64,000 bases of DNA from Stenotrophomonas rhizophila (GTDB taxonomy: Bacteria; Pseudomonadota; Gammaproteobacteria; Xanthomonadales; Xanthomonadaceae): assembly GCF_020857975.1 (NCBI RefSeq), contig NZ_JACWUO010000001.1, positions 372,001 through 436,000 on the forward strand, read 5' to 3'. Numbering within the stretch: position 1 is the stretch's first letter; each line of letters starts with the position of its first letter. Both the position numbers and the translations under genes were made by a program. This document shows positions 1 through 8,335 of this stretch, piece after piece. The notes below the pieces were generated by a model that saw nothing but the letters and a program-made list of their open reading frames with translations, was not told the DNA's origin and ran no database searches.

Positions 1-2176
1 AGTACGACATGAATACACCGGGGTTATTTATATCCTTTGCGCCACCTTCAGTTTTACCCCATATTCCAGAGACCCCCTTGGCATTGAACCACATGTAGTT
101 TGTGGCGCCCGTAGTTGGCGTGTTGTATGCCTTGGAAAATCTCTCCGCAATTGAGTTCTCTCCTTGCGCAGAGCGGCACCCCATAAAGTCTACAGGTTGG
201 CCTGGAACCCATCCGGCATTCTTCAACATTTCTGCAATATCCTCAACATTCATCCTTTCCCCTCCCTTCTTATCATTCTGGACAACGTTGGGGCTCATAT
301 GCGCGTAAATTGCCCATCGCCCTGATACGTCAGGCATTGCGGCTGCGCCATCGTAAAAATTTCCGTCCCCCTTGCTAAACAGGTTTAGCTTTTCAAGCCC
401 CAATGGATCTACATTGGAGATCGGGTTATTTCCTGCATATGCGTAAGTATTGATACCACCGTATATTCCAATTGGATCGCTTTGCGCAAATCGACCAATA
501 CTAGCGTCGTAGTCCCGGAACCCGTTGTGCCAGAGACTACTCTCCACATCGTAGTATTGCCCTGGGAACCCAATGTTCAATCCACCGATATCGTCCTGAA
601 GCACGCTTCGCCCATACGCATAGTTGTATGCTTTCCAGACAGTCTGTTGGTTTTCGTTGGTCGCGAACTCTGGACGACCTAGGTGGTCCGTATGAACATA
701 GCTAAGCTCACCGTTGCGGGCCAACGCTATCAACTCACCGGCGAACCAAAGGTAACTGGTCCAAGTTCCATTTGTCTGCTCTGCCACGAGTTGATTCTGA
801 CCAACATAATAGTACCGGCTTGTACTGCCATTGACCTTGCCCACGCGCTGCCCTTGCGCATTGAGCACATAGTCGGTGACCAGCCCGTTGACGTTGCTCT
901 GGCTCATCCGGTTGAACGCGTTGTAGGCATAGGTCTGGATACGCGATCCACTGACCTCACTGATACGGTTGCCGACGCCGTCATACTGATACTGGCGGCT
1001 ACCGTCCTGGTTGGTGTAATCCAGGACCCGGTTGCTGCCTGGATCGATGCTGTACTGGGTCAGCTGGTTGCCGGCCTGGTAGCGATCATGATTGCCGCCG
1101 GCATCGTAGGAAAGCTGGTTGGTGATGCCGTAACGGGTCAATGAGGTCAAGCGGCTCAGCGCGTCGTAGCCGATCGTCTGGGTCATGTTCGGGGCCACCG
1201 AATCGACAATGCTGGTAATCTTGTTGTCGGCGCTGTGCTGATAGTCCCAGTAGCTCAATTTCTGGGAATTTGGCCCCCATACCGACATGGCGGTCAAACG
1301 TCCGTCCGCGTCATGATTGTAGCCGCGCGCCAGACCGTTGCCGTACACGATGTAGCCCTTGGCACCTGTCGCTTTCCAGCTTGCCTGGCTCACTACCGGC
1401 GTGGTGACACCGCCAATGGTGGCCGACATCGAACCGAGCCGTCCCTCTGCGCCGTATCCATAGCTGACGCTATTTCCATCCGGATAGGCGATGGCATTCA
1501 GGCGACCAATCGAATCGTATCCATAGCTGGTGCTGTGGTCGGTTTGAACACCACCGGCAGTTATCCAGTCGCGGCGTGCGAGCAGCTGGCCGTTTGGGTT
1601 GTACGCGAATTCGCTGGACGTGCCCGGAGCCGACAAGCCACACAGGCGCCCTTTGCCAGAATTGCATGTATCGTAAGTATAGCCCTGCTGATGGCCGTCG
1701 CTGGTGGCCGTGTTCATTCGGCCAAGGCCATCGTATCCATACGACACAACACTGCCGTCGTTTCGGGTCATTGTAGTGGTCAGGCCTGCGGCGTCGTACT
1801 GAAGCAGCGTGGTACCGGTGTCTGGGCTTGTCTGTTTCCAGAGCTGTCCGAAGCCGTCGTACTCGTAGCTCGTGGTCAGGCCCCGCGGATCAACTACCTG
1901 CGTAACCTGGTCGCCAATATTGTAGGCAAAGACAGTTGTTCCGCCTGCAGCATCTGTCTGCTTGAGCAGGCGACCGCGTGGATCGTACTCAAGATGCGTC
2001 ACACGGTTCTGCGAATCGGTGATCTGCGTGACTCGGTCTTCCGCATCGTAGGCATAGCGCACGTTCTGTCCGTTGTTGCCCTTGATGGCAATCTGGCGGC
2101 CAAGCTCGTCGTATTCATAGCTCACGCTGAAAGTCAAAGCGTTGAGCGCCATGAGAGAGAGTGCGAGGGTCGACAT
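1..2176 (-). CDS. RHS repeat-associated core protein, C-terminal end cut by window edge
   Basis: An open frame starts at the ATG at 2176 and stays open to base 1, so about 725 codons are visible and the 3' end is missing. The start overlaps the stop of the preceding RHS frame (TGATG) and has a strong Shine-Dalgarno (AAGGAGCG, 7 bases before ATG), which indicates translational coupling. The first 17 residues are hydrophobic and could act as a weak signal or anchor. YD repeats follow (YEYDELGR, YDAEDRV, LEYDPRGR), then the RHS core signature with HTDHLGRP, GQYYDVESSLWHNGFRDYD, IGRFAQSDPIG and NPISNVDPLGL. After the core lies a variable tip of at least 130 residues with AHMS and GCRSA motifs that may form a His-Cys pair. 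RHS proteins usually form a shell that encloses a C-terminal toxin. The toxin assignment here is inference. Confidence 0.85.
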   Translation of the reverse strand, partial: MSTLALSLMALNALTFSVSYEYDELGRQIAIKGNNGQNVRYAYDAEDRVTQITDSQNRVTHLEYDPRGRLLKQTDAAGGTTVFAYNIGDQVTQVVDPRGLTTSYEYDGFGQLWKQTSPDTGTTLLQYDAAGLTTTMTRNDGSVVSYGYDGLGRMNTATSDGHQQGYTYDTCNSGKGRLCGLSAPGTSSEFAYNPNGQLLARRDWITAGGVQTDHSTSYGYDSIGRLNAIAYPDGNSVSYGYGAEGRLGSMSATIGGVTTPVVSQASWKATGAKGYIVYGNGLARGYNHDADGRLTAMSVWGPNSQKLSYWDYQHSADNKITSIVDSVAPNMTQTIGYDALSRLTSLTRYGITNQLSYDAGGNHDRYQAGNQLTQYSIDPGSNRVLDYTNQDGSRQYQYDGVGNRISEVSGSRIQTYAYNAFNRMSQSNVNGLVTDYVLNAQGQRVGKVNGSTSRYYYVGQNQLVAEQTNGTWTSYLWFAGELIALARNGELSYVHTDHLGRPEFATNENQQTVWKAYNYAYGRSVLQDDIGGLNIGFPGQYYDVESSLWHNGFRDYDASIGRFAQSDPIGIYGGINTYAYAGNNPISNVDPLGLEKLNLFSKGDGNFYDGAAAMPDVSGRWAIYAHMSPNVVQNDKKGGERMNVEDIAEMLKNAGWVPGQPVDFMGCRSAQGENSIAERFSKAYNTPTTGATNYMWFNAKGVSGIWGKTEGGAKDINNPGVFMSY

Positions 2177-4953
2177 CAGTTCGCTCCTTCCGTGGCAGTC
2201 AGCGGCACGCTGGGCCCGATTCGGATCGGCTCGTGGCAGGGTCCGCCATTGGGGGGGCAGTAGCCATTCTGATTCTCCACCGTGATGGACAGGCTTGCTT
2301 GTGGCCCCCAGGCGCCAGCGCCGTCAGCCATACTAGCCACGAATGGGTAGCGTCCGGTGGCCGGGCCTCGATGTGTCGGTGCCACCCGCCACTGAAGGGT
2401 GGCTACCTGACCAGGGGCCACCGCAGACGGAAGCCCGATGGCCTGAGTGAGCGACCCTGGTCCCCATGCCAGATGGATGCTGCCATTCCACACGTAGTTG
2501 CCGGTGTTTCTGACCTGGGCCGTGATGGTGCTCTGCTCGCCGTTGAGGATCCAGTTGGGGCTGGCGCTGAACTGGACGAACTCAGCGGTCTTTGTGAGCG
2601 GCGGAATGGCGAAGGTGCCGGACCTGCTGAGCAAGAGGTGCTCCTGACCGGCAGGTGAGATGCCATGCACGTAGATGGGCTTACCGCCATGTGCAGCACG
2701 GATGTCATGTGTAAGTTGAAGCACGAACCAGTACGCACCCTGGCCTTGGCATGCCGCCTTTACATCCTCATTCGGGATTAGTGAACCGGTTACCTCGCCG
2801 ATGTAGGTGCCAGCACCTGCCGCGCCGCCGGCATAGACGTGAACGGTGGTAGGTGCGTTGACACCTACCGAGCAGGCCCAACCCTGTACTGCAAAGTTCC
2901 AGTTGTCGTTGGAGACGGTCGCCACGTCGCCGATGATCGTGGCCCTGGGTATGGCGAAGACGCCCGTGTTTCCCAACGCCTGATTGGACGCCGCGCCTCG
3001 AGGCGAGACACCGTAGACCTGGAGGGCTTTTCCACCTAGCTGCTGACGTTGAGCCAAGCTGATAGGCAACTGGAACCTGTATGCCGAGCCATTGGCCTGA
3101 CAGGCAGCAGCAACTTGTGATTCGCTCGCCAGGTTGGCCTGCACCGTTCCGAGATGGTGCCCGCCTTCCGCGTATCCAATAACCTGAATCGAGGTGTTGG
3201 AGCCGGTTGAACAGGCCCAGCCTGTGGCATACCAGTTCCACTGCGCATCATGCGCGATTGCTTCAATTACTCCGGTGACTGTGCTGTCTCCCGGATAGTC
3301 GGTCAGCGACAGTTCGGTCCTGGTAATGTTTGAGGCAGCGTCGTAGCTGTGCTGCGTCCACGCAAAGTTACCGTTTCCGAGGGGCCTGGTCTCTGCGAGG
3401 AGACGTCGGGCGGCGTCGTATTGATAGCGTACGGTTATGCCGTCCGGTGCAGTCATGCTGACTACATTGCCTGCCCCATCGTACGTCACGGATGTGGTGG
3501 CCCAACCGCTACCAGCGGACCGTTTTTGCGATAGCAGCCTGCCCCTCTCGTCACGGGTGAATTCGGTGATATCGCCGTTCGGCCCGGTCACACGGCCTGG
3601 CCGCCCCATTCCGTCGTAATTGGTGTAAGTGGTTGTGTGACCCACTCCGTTGCTGACGTTGGTCAGGTCACCCAGTGTGTTGTACGTGTAGGTCACGCTG
3701 TCCTGAGCCAGTGGACCATCAACCGTAACTGTGGCCTTCAGCCCGTTGAGGTGATAGGTGTAGGTGTAGCTCGTCGTGCGGGACTGGTTGCTGACACCAA
3801 AGGCGGTGAGATTGCGCACAGTCGTCGATGCGAGGTTTCCTCTGCTGTCGTACGCGAGCAGGGTTTCGTGGTCTCCCAAGACAGTCGTTTTGATCGGGCG
3901 CCGGCTGGCTTGGTCCCATTCGTAGGTTGTGGAGCGCTGGGCAGTACTACCAACCGCTTCGATCGTTTTTAGAAGCAGGCCGCCGGCGCTGTAGTCGAAG
4001 TCAGTTAAATTGTCGGCGAAGTCACCGAAGACATCGGGATTGCCCTGTGCATCGTAGCTTCGCTCCTTGTAGCTGGCGGGACACAAGGCGGACGCAACGC
4101 CCGAAACAGCTATCTGCTTTCCATCGTGATAGTCATAGATGGTTTTGCGTCCCAGCGGTCCGGTTTCCGTAACGCGCATGTCTACGGCGCGGTCCGTCGT
4201 GGTCGGCATCGACGTTGAGCTTGCTCGTGCAGCACCGCTCAACTGGACGGAGCCGCCTGGAAGCGAGTTGGGCTCGAAGCAGATTTGACCGCTCGGGCGG
4301 TACTCGCACCAGCCGTGCTCTCCGTCATTCCTGAATCCGCCAGGGCGCACGGGCGCCGGCGGTGGTACTACCTGCTCAACCACGCTAGCTTGGTAACTGA
4401 ACATGTATCTCTCCACGCCCCCGGCATGCTCGGACAGGACGGCTCGTCTGTTCCCGTCATACGCAAATGTCGAGTAGCGAACGCCGTTGAAGGATTTCCC
4501 GGTGAGACCGCCTGGGTATCTCACGTCCTCGTAGTGATAGGCAATCGTCGTTTGCGGGCTACCTGGGAGTGTTGCAGTTGCCAAACGCGGTTTCCCGCTC
4601 CCGAATGCATTGGCCGTGTATGTGTAGCGGTAGATTCCGCCGGAGGGATCAGTCACTTGAACTAGTTGATCCCCGCTCCACGTAAGCTGCATCCTGCGAC
4701 CGCTAGAGTGCTCGACACTCGCCAAGTACTTGTTTGCGTAGGAGAAGTTCCATGCAACGCCCTGCTCGTTGCGTAGCTGTGTTACGTAGCCTTCGGCGTT
4801 GTAGGTTTCTGCACCCTTCTCTTCGTTGATAAGCGTGTAGGAGCCATCTCCGTTTTTTGCGATGTGGGCGGCATTACGGCTGTCCTCTTCCCACAGTCCG
4901 GGGAAGCATTCCAGTTGAACTTGATTCGACTTCCGTCGGGACGCTGCGCCCAC
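2176..4953 (-). CDS. RHS/YD-repeat protein, main body, downstream of a frameshift
   Basis: This 925-residue frame carries many YD repeats (for example YEWDQASRR, AYDSRGN, YDGMGRPGR, RDERGRLLSQ, YDGAGNVVS, YQYDAARRL) up to about residue 540. Two related modules of about 110 residues follow, each with a GWACS motif (near residues 576 and 690), an AACQ motif and a GVSP/GISP plus FAIP ending. Next is an Ig-like segment of about 110 residues (about 775-890) resembling NBR1- or CARDB-type beta-sandwich domains. The true beginning of this protein is the 4782-5441 frame. The two join if one C is added to the four-C run at 4900-4903. The start at 4953 is therefore only where the reading frame opens. 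The stop overlaps the ATG of the next RHS frame. GC content is lower than in the flanking core genes, which suggests acquired DNA. Confidence 0.8.
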   Translation of the reverse strand: MGAASRRKSNQVQLECFPGLWEEDSRNAAHIAKNGDGSYTLINEEKGAETYNAEGYVTQLRNEQGVAWNFSYANKYLASVEHSSGRRMQLTWSGDQLVQVTDPSGGIYRYTYTANAFGSGKPRLATATLPGSPQTTIAYHYEDVRYPGGLTGKSFNGVRYSTFAYDGNRRAVLSEHAGGVERYMFSYQASVVEQVVPPPAPVRPGGFRNDGEHGWCEYRPSGQICFEPNSLPGGSVQLSGAARASSTSMPTTTDRAVDMRVTETGPLGRKTIYDYHDGKQIAVSGVASALCPASYKERSYDAQGNPDVFGDFADNLTDFDYSAGGLLLKTIEAVGSTAQRSTTYEWDQASRRPIKTTVLGDHETLLAYDSRGNLASTTVRNLTAFGVSNQSRTTSYTYTYHLNGLKATVTVDGPLAQDSVTYTYNTLGDLTNVSNGVGHTTTYTNYDGMGRPGRVTGPNGDITEFTRDERGRLLSQKRSAGSGWATTSVTYDGAGNVVSMTAPDGITVRYQYDAARRLLAETRPLGNGNFAWTQHSYDAASNITRTELSLTDYPGDSTVTGVIEAIAHDAQWNWYATGWACSTGSNTSIQVIGYAEGGHHLGTVQANLASESQVAAACQANGSAYRFQLPISLAQRQQLGGKALQVYGVSPRGAASNQALGNTGVFAIPRATIIGDVATVSNDNWNFAVQGWACSVGVNAPTTVHVYAGGAAGAGTYIGEVTGSLIPNEDVKAACQGQGAYWFVLQLTHDIRAAHGGKPIYVHGISPAGQEHLLLSRSGTFAIPPLTKTAEFVQFSASPNWILNGEQSTITAQVRNTGNYVWNGSIHLAWGPGSLTQAIGLPSAVAPGQVATLQWRVAPTHRGPATGRYPFVASMADGAGAWGPQASLSITVENQNGYCPPNGGPCHEPIRIGPSVPLTATEGAN

Positions 4954-5441
4954 GCAACCGACGTCCCGCTAGAGAAGGCTAGGGAGTAATCAAGGTTGCT
5001 GATCCAGTGTTGACCGAAGAGGCCGACGGCACCCCAGTGATGGTTGTAAGTGCGCTCGAGGAAGAGTGGCATTTCTCCGGCGGCAGCAAAGTCGAGCTCT
5101 GGCTCGATTTTATTTCCCGTATAGAGGACGATCGGATTTGCTTTGCTTTCTCCGCAGCCTCCCTTGCGGTCGTCTTTTTCCTGTTCTTTTGCCGTGTCTG
5201 CGCGAAGTGACACTCGTCCCAAGGGGCGCACGGTGTTCTTGACGCCTGCTCCAGCGAGACCGCTGGCGGGTAGAAGATCGACCGATGGTGTGGGCCTGAC
5301 CGTGATGCGGTCGAGATCGGTAGGTTTTTCTGGTCCACCCGGCGGAACCGCATGTGCTTGAAGTATCAGCCCCACCGCCGGAAGAATCAGAAGCATCCAG
5401 CGAATTCGGCGAACGGGCTTTGCAGGTGTTGGGGACTTCAT
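4782..5441 (-). CDS. RHS protein N-terminal fragment with signal peptide (frameshifted)
   Basis: The frame begins with basic residues and a hydrophobic stretch (RRIRWMLLILPAVGLILQAHA), a good signal peptide. A proline-rich linker follows, then a DUF6531-like RHS entry domain (NPIVLYTGNKIEPELDF, FLERTYNHHW, GLFGQHWISNLDYSLAF). RHS similarity continues in this frame as far as RPDGSRIKFNWNASP (about residue 180) and then changes to the frame of the 2176-4953 entry. The remaining 40 residues here are out-of-frame and not RHS-like. Adding one C at the 4900-4903 run restores NASPGLWEEDSRN, so the intact protein would be about 1,090 residues. The cause may be a real null mutation, a slippage-prone tract or a sequencing error. 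A short AAGGAAC lies just upstream of the ATG. Confidence 0.75.
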   Translation of the reverse strand: MKSPTPAKPVRRIRWMLLILPAVGLILQAHAVPPGGPEKPTDLDRITVRPTPSVDLLPASGLAGAGVKNTVRPLGRVSLRADTAKEQEKDDRKGGCGESKANPIVLYTGNKIEPELDFAAAGEMPLFLERTYNHHWGAVGLFGQHWISNLDYSLAFSSGTSVAWAQRPDGSRIKFNWNASPDCGKRTAVMPPTSQKTEMAPTRLSTKRRVQKPTTPKAT

Positions 5442-5758
5442 GTTCCTTGAGCCTCTATCCTTGAGTCAGGTGATGGTGATGTATTTTTTATGTGAACATA
5501 GTATTAACACAGTATGAGCAGCGACTGATAGCTCCAACGTGAGACCTCCATCCAACTATGGCAGGCAGTCCTTGGCTGTGGCGTCTTGGTCTGGTCCGCG
5601 TACATCGCCAAGTCGCTGACGACACGCACCGTGAATGGGGGCGCGCACGACCACGGACCCTGGGCTCGTTCGACCTTTCTGGACCCGTCGGGTGTCGATG
5701 CCGGCGCGTATCATGGGTGCGATCAGTCCAGCATCTTGACGCTGGGCTTTTGGCGATA
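5442..5758. other. Intergenic region upstream of the RHS locus
   Basis: There is no convincing gene in these 317 bases. The 5460-5520 part is AT-rich and, read on the minus strand, offers TAATACTAT-like -10 candidates for the RHS gene. The 5540-5758 part returns to higher GC and has short open frames in several phases, none with recognisable similarity or a Shine-Dalgarno. It may be the decayed edge of the RHS island. Confidence 0.4.
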
Positions 5759-6850
5759 TCAGAACAACGCCCCCTGCGGCGAATCCACCCGCGGCGGCAG
5801 CGGCCGCAGGAACCGGGTGCAGTCCAGCTTGGGCCAGTGGCTGTTCTGCGCGTCGAAGCCCAGCCGCCGGCGGGCCAGCTTGAAGCGGTTGGAGAGCAGG
5901 TCGGCGTAGACGCCTTCGCCGCGCATGCGGCTGCCGAATTCGCTGTTGTAGTCCTTGCCGCCGCGCAGCTGGTTGATGGTGCTCATCACGTGCGCGGCGC
6001 GGTCGGGGTGGTGGGTGTCCAGCCAGTCGCGGAACAGCGGGGCTACCTCCAGCGGCAGGCGCAGCAGCACGTAGCCGGCACTGGATGCGCCGGCATCACG
6101 CGCCGCTTCGAGCACCGCTTCCAGTTCGGCGTCGTTGATCCACGGGATCACCGGCGCGACCATCACCCCGACCGGGATGCCGGCATCGCGCAGGCGGCGC
6201 ATCGCGCGCAGCCGGGCGTGCGGGGCCGAGGCGCGCGGTTCCAGGCGGGCCGACAGGTGCGGGTCCAGCGAGGTCACCGAGAAGTGCACGCTGACCAGGT
6301 TCTGTTCGGCCAGTGGCGCGAGCAGGTCGATGTCGCGCTCGACCAGCGCATTCTTGGTGATCAGCGAAAACGGGTGACGGGTTTCCAGCATCACTTCGAT
6401 CAGCTGGCGGGTCAGCTTGAGCTTGCGCTCGATCGGCTGGTAGGCGTCGGTGTTGATGCCCAGCGCGATCGGCTGCGGCACGTAGCCGGGGCGCGAGAAT
6501 TCCTTGCGCAGCAGCTGCGGCGCGTTGGTCTTGGCGAACAGCTTGGTTTCGAAGTCCAGCCCCGGCGACAGGTTGAGGTAGGCGTGCGAGGGGCGGGCGA
6601 AGCAGTACGAACAGCCGTGCTCGCAACCGCGATACGGGTTCACCGATTGGCTGAAGCCCACGTCGGGCGACTTGTTGCGGCTGATGATGCTGCGCGCGGT
6701 TTCGACCCGCACTTCGGTGCGCAGGCGCGGGGCGGCGAATTCCTCGCCGTCGTCGGCTTCCCAGCCATCGTCCACCGCTTCGCTGACGGTGACCTCGAAA
6801 CGGCCCGCCAGATGCGTGGTGGAACCCCGGCCTTTGATTGCGGTACCCAT
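5759..6850 (-). CDS. PA0069 family radical SAM protein
   Basis: A radical SAM enzyme of the PA0069 / spore photoproduct lyase-like group, about 363 residues. The 4Fe-4S binding motif CEHGCSYC gives three cysteines in the CxxxCxxC spacing at about residues 76-83, inside the NPYRGCEHGCSYCFARPSH block typical of this family. The rest is a TIM-barrel-like half (GINTDAYQPIERKL, LITKNALVERDIDLL, MVAPVIPWINDAELEAVLEAA). The reaction is not known for this family. The ATG at 6850 is chosen over an in-frame TTG two codons upstream, and neither has a clear Shine-Dalgarno. A perfect 9-base inverted repeat lies about 80 bases upstream and is a candidate operator. Confidence 0.85.
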   Translation of the reverse strand: MGTAIKGRGSTTHLAGRFEVTVSEAVDDGWEADDGEEFAAPRLRTEVRVETARSIISRNKSPDVGFSQSVNPYRGCEHGCSYCFARPSHAYLNLSPGLDFETKLFAKTNAPQLLRKEFSRPGYVPQPIALGINTDAYQPIERKLKLTRQLIEVMLETRHPFSLITKNALVERDIDLLAPLAEQNLVSVHFSVTSLDPHLSARLEPRASAPHARLRAMRRLRDAGIPVGVMVAPVIPWINDAELEAVLEAARDAGASSAGYVLLRLPLEVAPLFRDWLDTHHPDRAAHVMSTINQLRGGKDYNSEFGSRMRGEGVYADLLSNRFKLARRRLGFDAQNSHWPKLDCTRFLRPLPPRVDSPQGALF

Positions 6851-6926
6851 GATCAAAGGCTAGTGGGGCGGTGTCGCAGGGATCGCGACGTCCGGCTGGC
6901 GCAGGGGGTTGGGGAGGGCGTGTGCA

Positions 6927-6948
6927 TGGTTAGTAGTATTACTAACCA
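6927..6948. promoter_or_regulatory. Perfect 9-bp inverted repeat, candidate operator
   Basis: The arms are TGGTTAGTA and TACTAACCA, separated by the four bases GTAT. The element is AT-rich within GC-rich DNA and lies about 80 bases upstream of the radical SAM gene, between it and the end of pdxJ. A dyad of this size suits a dimeric repressor of the TetR or MarR kind. No T-run follows on either strand, so a terminator is unlikely. The regulator is unknown. Confidence 0.5.
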
Positions 6949-7070
6949 CAAGCGGCAAGGGAAGCGGAATCGAGGCTATCACTGGCTTTGCGGGGCCGGC
7001 GGGCGGTTTGGCCCCCAGAGTTGTCCACAGGCTGGGTTGGCGTGGGATGGCGGCCGCCATCGAGATCATG

Positions 7071-7256
7071 GGGAGCCGGCCAGCGGCCGGCACTACCCTT
7101 GGCGCGCTGTGGGGCGAACCGACCAACTGTCGGTTCCTACCGGGGCTTTTGGCCGCCGGCCGGCGCAGAGCGGGGGCGGCGCCAGGGCCTCGGTGGTGGG
7201 CATCGACCGTGGGGTCGATGCACTGTCCCCGGTAGGCATCGGCCGTTGGTCGATGC
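7071..7256. repeat. Cluster of three SMAG-type short palindromic repeats
   Basis: Three GTAG-headed imperfect palindromes lie at 7071-7096 (minus), 7116-7140 (minus) and 7232-7256 (plus). Each is about 25 bases with a GTAG end and a self-complementary body such as GCCGGCCGCTGGCCGGC or GGCATCGGCCGTTGGTCGATGC. A related sequence without a perfect GTAG lies at 7200-7222. These match the SMAG/REP family of Stenotrophomonas. They fill most of the 411-base gap between the radical SAM gene and pdxJ, and I see no gene in that gap. Confidence 0.7.
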
Positions 7257-7261
7257 ACGCC

Positions 7262-8005
7262 CTACAGCAGGCGCAGGTAGCCCTTCACGGTGGCGTCCAG
7301 GCCGGCATACAGCGCTTCGCTGATCAGGGCGTGGCCGATGGAGACTTCCAGCACCTGCGGTACGGCGGCCAGGAACTGGCGCAGATTGTCCTGCGACAGG
7401 TCGTGCCCGGCATTGACCCCCAATCCGGCGGCCTGGGCGCGGCGGGCGGCATCGGCGAACAGCGCCAGCATCGCCCCTGCGTCACCGGCGGCGTGCGCCT
7501 CGGCATAAGGGCCGGTGTAGAGCTCGATGCGGTCGGCCCCGATCGCCGCTGCCTGGGCCAGGTCCGGGTTGCCGGCGTCGACGAACAGGCTGACCCGGCA
7601 GCCATGCGCTTTCAGTTCGGCGATCAGCGGGCGCAGCCGTTCGGCGTCGCGGGCGAAGTCGAAACCGTGGTCGGAGGTGAGCTGGCCGTCGCCGTCTGGC
7701 ACCAGCGTGGCCTGTGCGGGGCGGGTCTGCGCGCACAGCGGCAGCAGGCCAGGATAGCCCTGCCGCGGCGGCGCGAACGGGTTGCCCTCGATATTGAACT
7801 CGACACCGCGCGCAGCAGTCAGCGCCGCCAGCGCCAGCACATCCTCGGCATGGATATGCCGGCGGTCCGGGCGCGGGTGCACGGTGATGCCATGCGCACC
7901 GGCATCCAGGCAGGCATGCGCGGCCTGCAGCACATCCGGGTCGGTACCGCCGCGCGAGTTGCGCAGCACGGCAATCTTGTTGACGTTGACGCTGAGCTGG
8001 GTCAT
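7262..8005 (-). CDS. pdxJ: Pyridoxine 5'-phosphate synthase PdxJ
   Basis: PdxJ condenses 1-deoxy-D-xylulose 5-phosphate with 3-amino-2-oxopropyl phosphate to form pyridoxine 5'-phosphate, the last ring-forming step of the DXP-dependent vitamin B6 pathway in the cytoplasm. The 247-residue product is full length. Family blocks are clear: [17 protein letters not shown] at the N-terminus, [55 protein letters not shown] and [13 protein letters not shown] at the end. It lies downstream of a small membrane protein, close enough (4 bases) to be cotranscribed. Proximity to tonB-exbBD is a xanthomonad arrangement. Confidence 0.95.
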   Translation of the reverse strand: MTQLSVNVNKIAVLRNSRGGTDPDVLQAAHACLDAGAHGITVHPRPDRRHIHAEDVLALAALTAARGVEFNIEGNPFAPPRQGYPGLLPLCAQTRPAQATLVPDGDGQLTSDHGFDFARDAERLRPLIAELKAHGCRVSLFVDAGNPDLAQAAAIGADRIELYTGPYAEAHAAGDAGAMLALFADAARRAQAAGLGVNAGHDLSQDNLRQFLAAVPQVLEVSIGHALISEALYAGLDATVKGYLRLL

Positions 8006-8009
8006 GGGA

Positions 8010-8267
8010 TTACGGCGTGTCGGAGTCGTCTTGGGCCAGTTGCTGGCGGGCCTGCGCCTGCTCGCGCAGGCGGCGCAGCTCGGCCGGGTCGATCACGCTG
8101 GAGATATCGCGCTGCAGGTTGCCAAAGCGCGCCACGTACAGGCCACGCACCCAGACCAGCAGGAACACCAGCGTGCCCAGCAGCGACAGCAACATCAGCC
8201 CCATGTGCGGGGTCTTCATCGCCAGGCCGAAACAGCCCAGCGCCAGCAGCAGGAACAGCCAGTACAT
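8010..8267 (-). CDS. Small two-helix membrane protein, function unknown
   Basis: An 85-residue protein with two predicted membrane helices in the first 50 residues ([16 protein letters not shown] and [17 protein letters not shown]), followed by a charged, helix-prone tail rich in Arg, Gln and Asp (about residues 55-85). The ATG at 8267 is preceded by GGGAGAAAG at good spacing. The stop is 4 bases before the pdxJ start, and the cardiolipin synthase gene ends about 70 bases upstream, so all three may share a transcript. I do not recognise a named family. Confidence 0.7.
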   Translation of the reverse strand: MYWLFLLLALGCFGLAMKTPHMGLMLLSLLGTLVFLLVWVRGLYVARFGNLQRDISSVIDPAELRRLREQAQARQQLAQDDSDTP

Positions 8268-8335
8268 TGTCTTTCTCCCCGTGGACCGGGGCAGTGTAGC
8301 GCCGCAGCCCCTGCCGGTTCCACGTGGGCGCCGGG

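Noticed and set aside
5558-8299. Long plus-strand open frame of 913 codons
   Set aside because: It is antisense to the radical SAM gene and pdxJ, which have clear family motifs. The frame stays open because of high GC at third positions, and its translation (runs of Arg, Gln, Val, Gly) has no domain signal.
8313-8326. GTTCCACGTGG, a half-match to parS
   Set aside because: Only the left half of the palindrome is present and it lies about 10 kb from the parS cluster.
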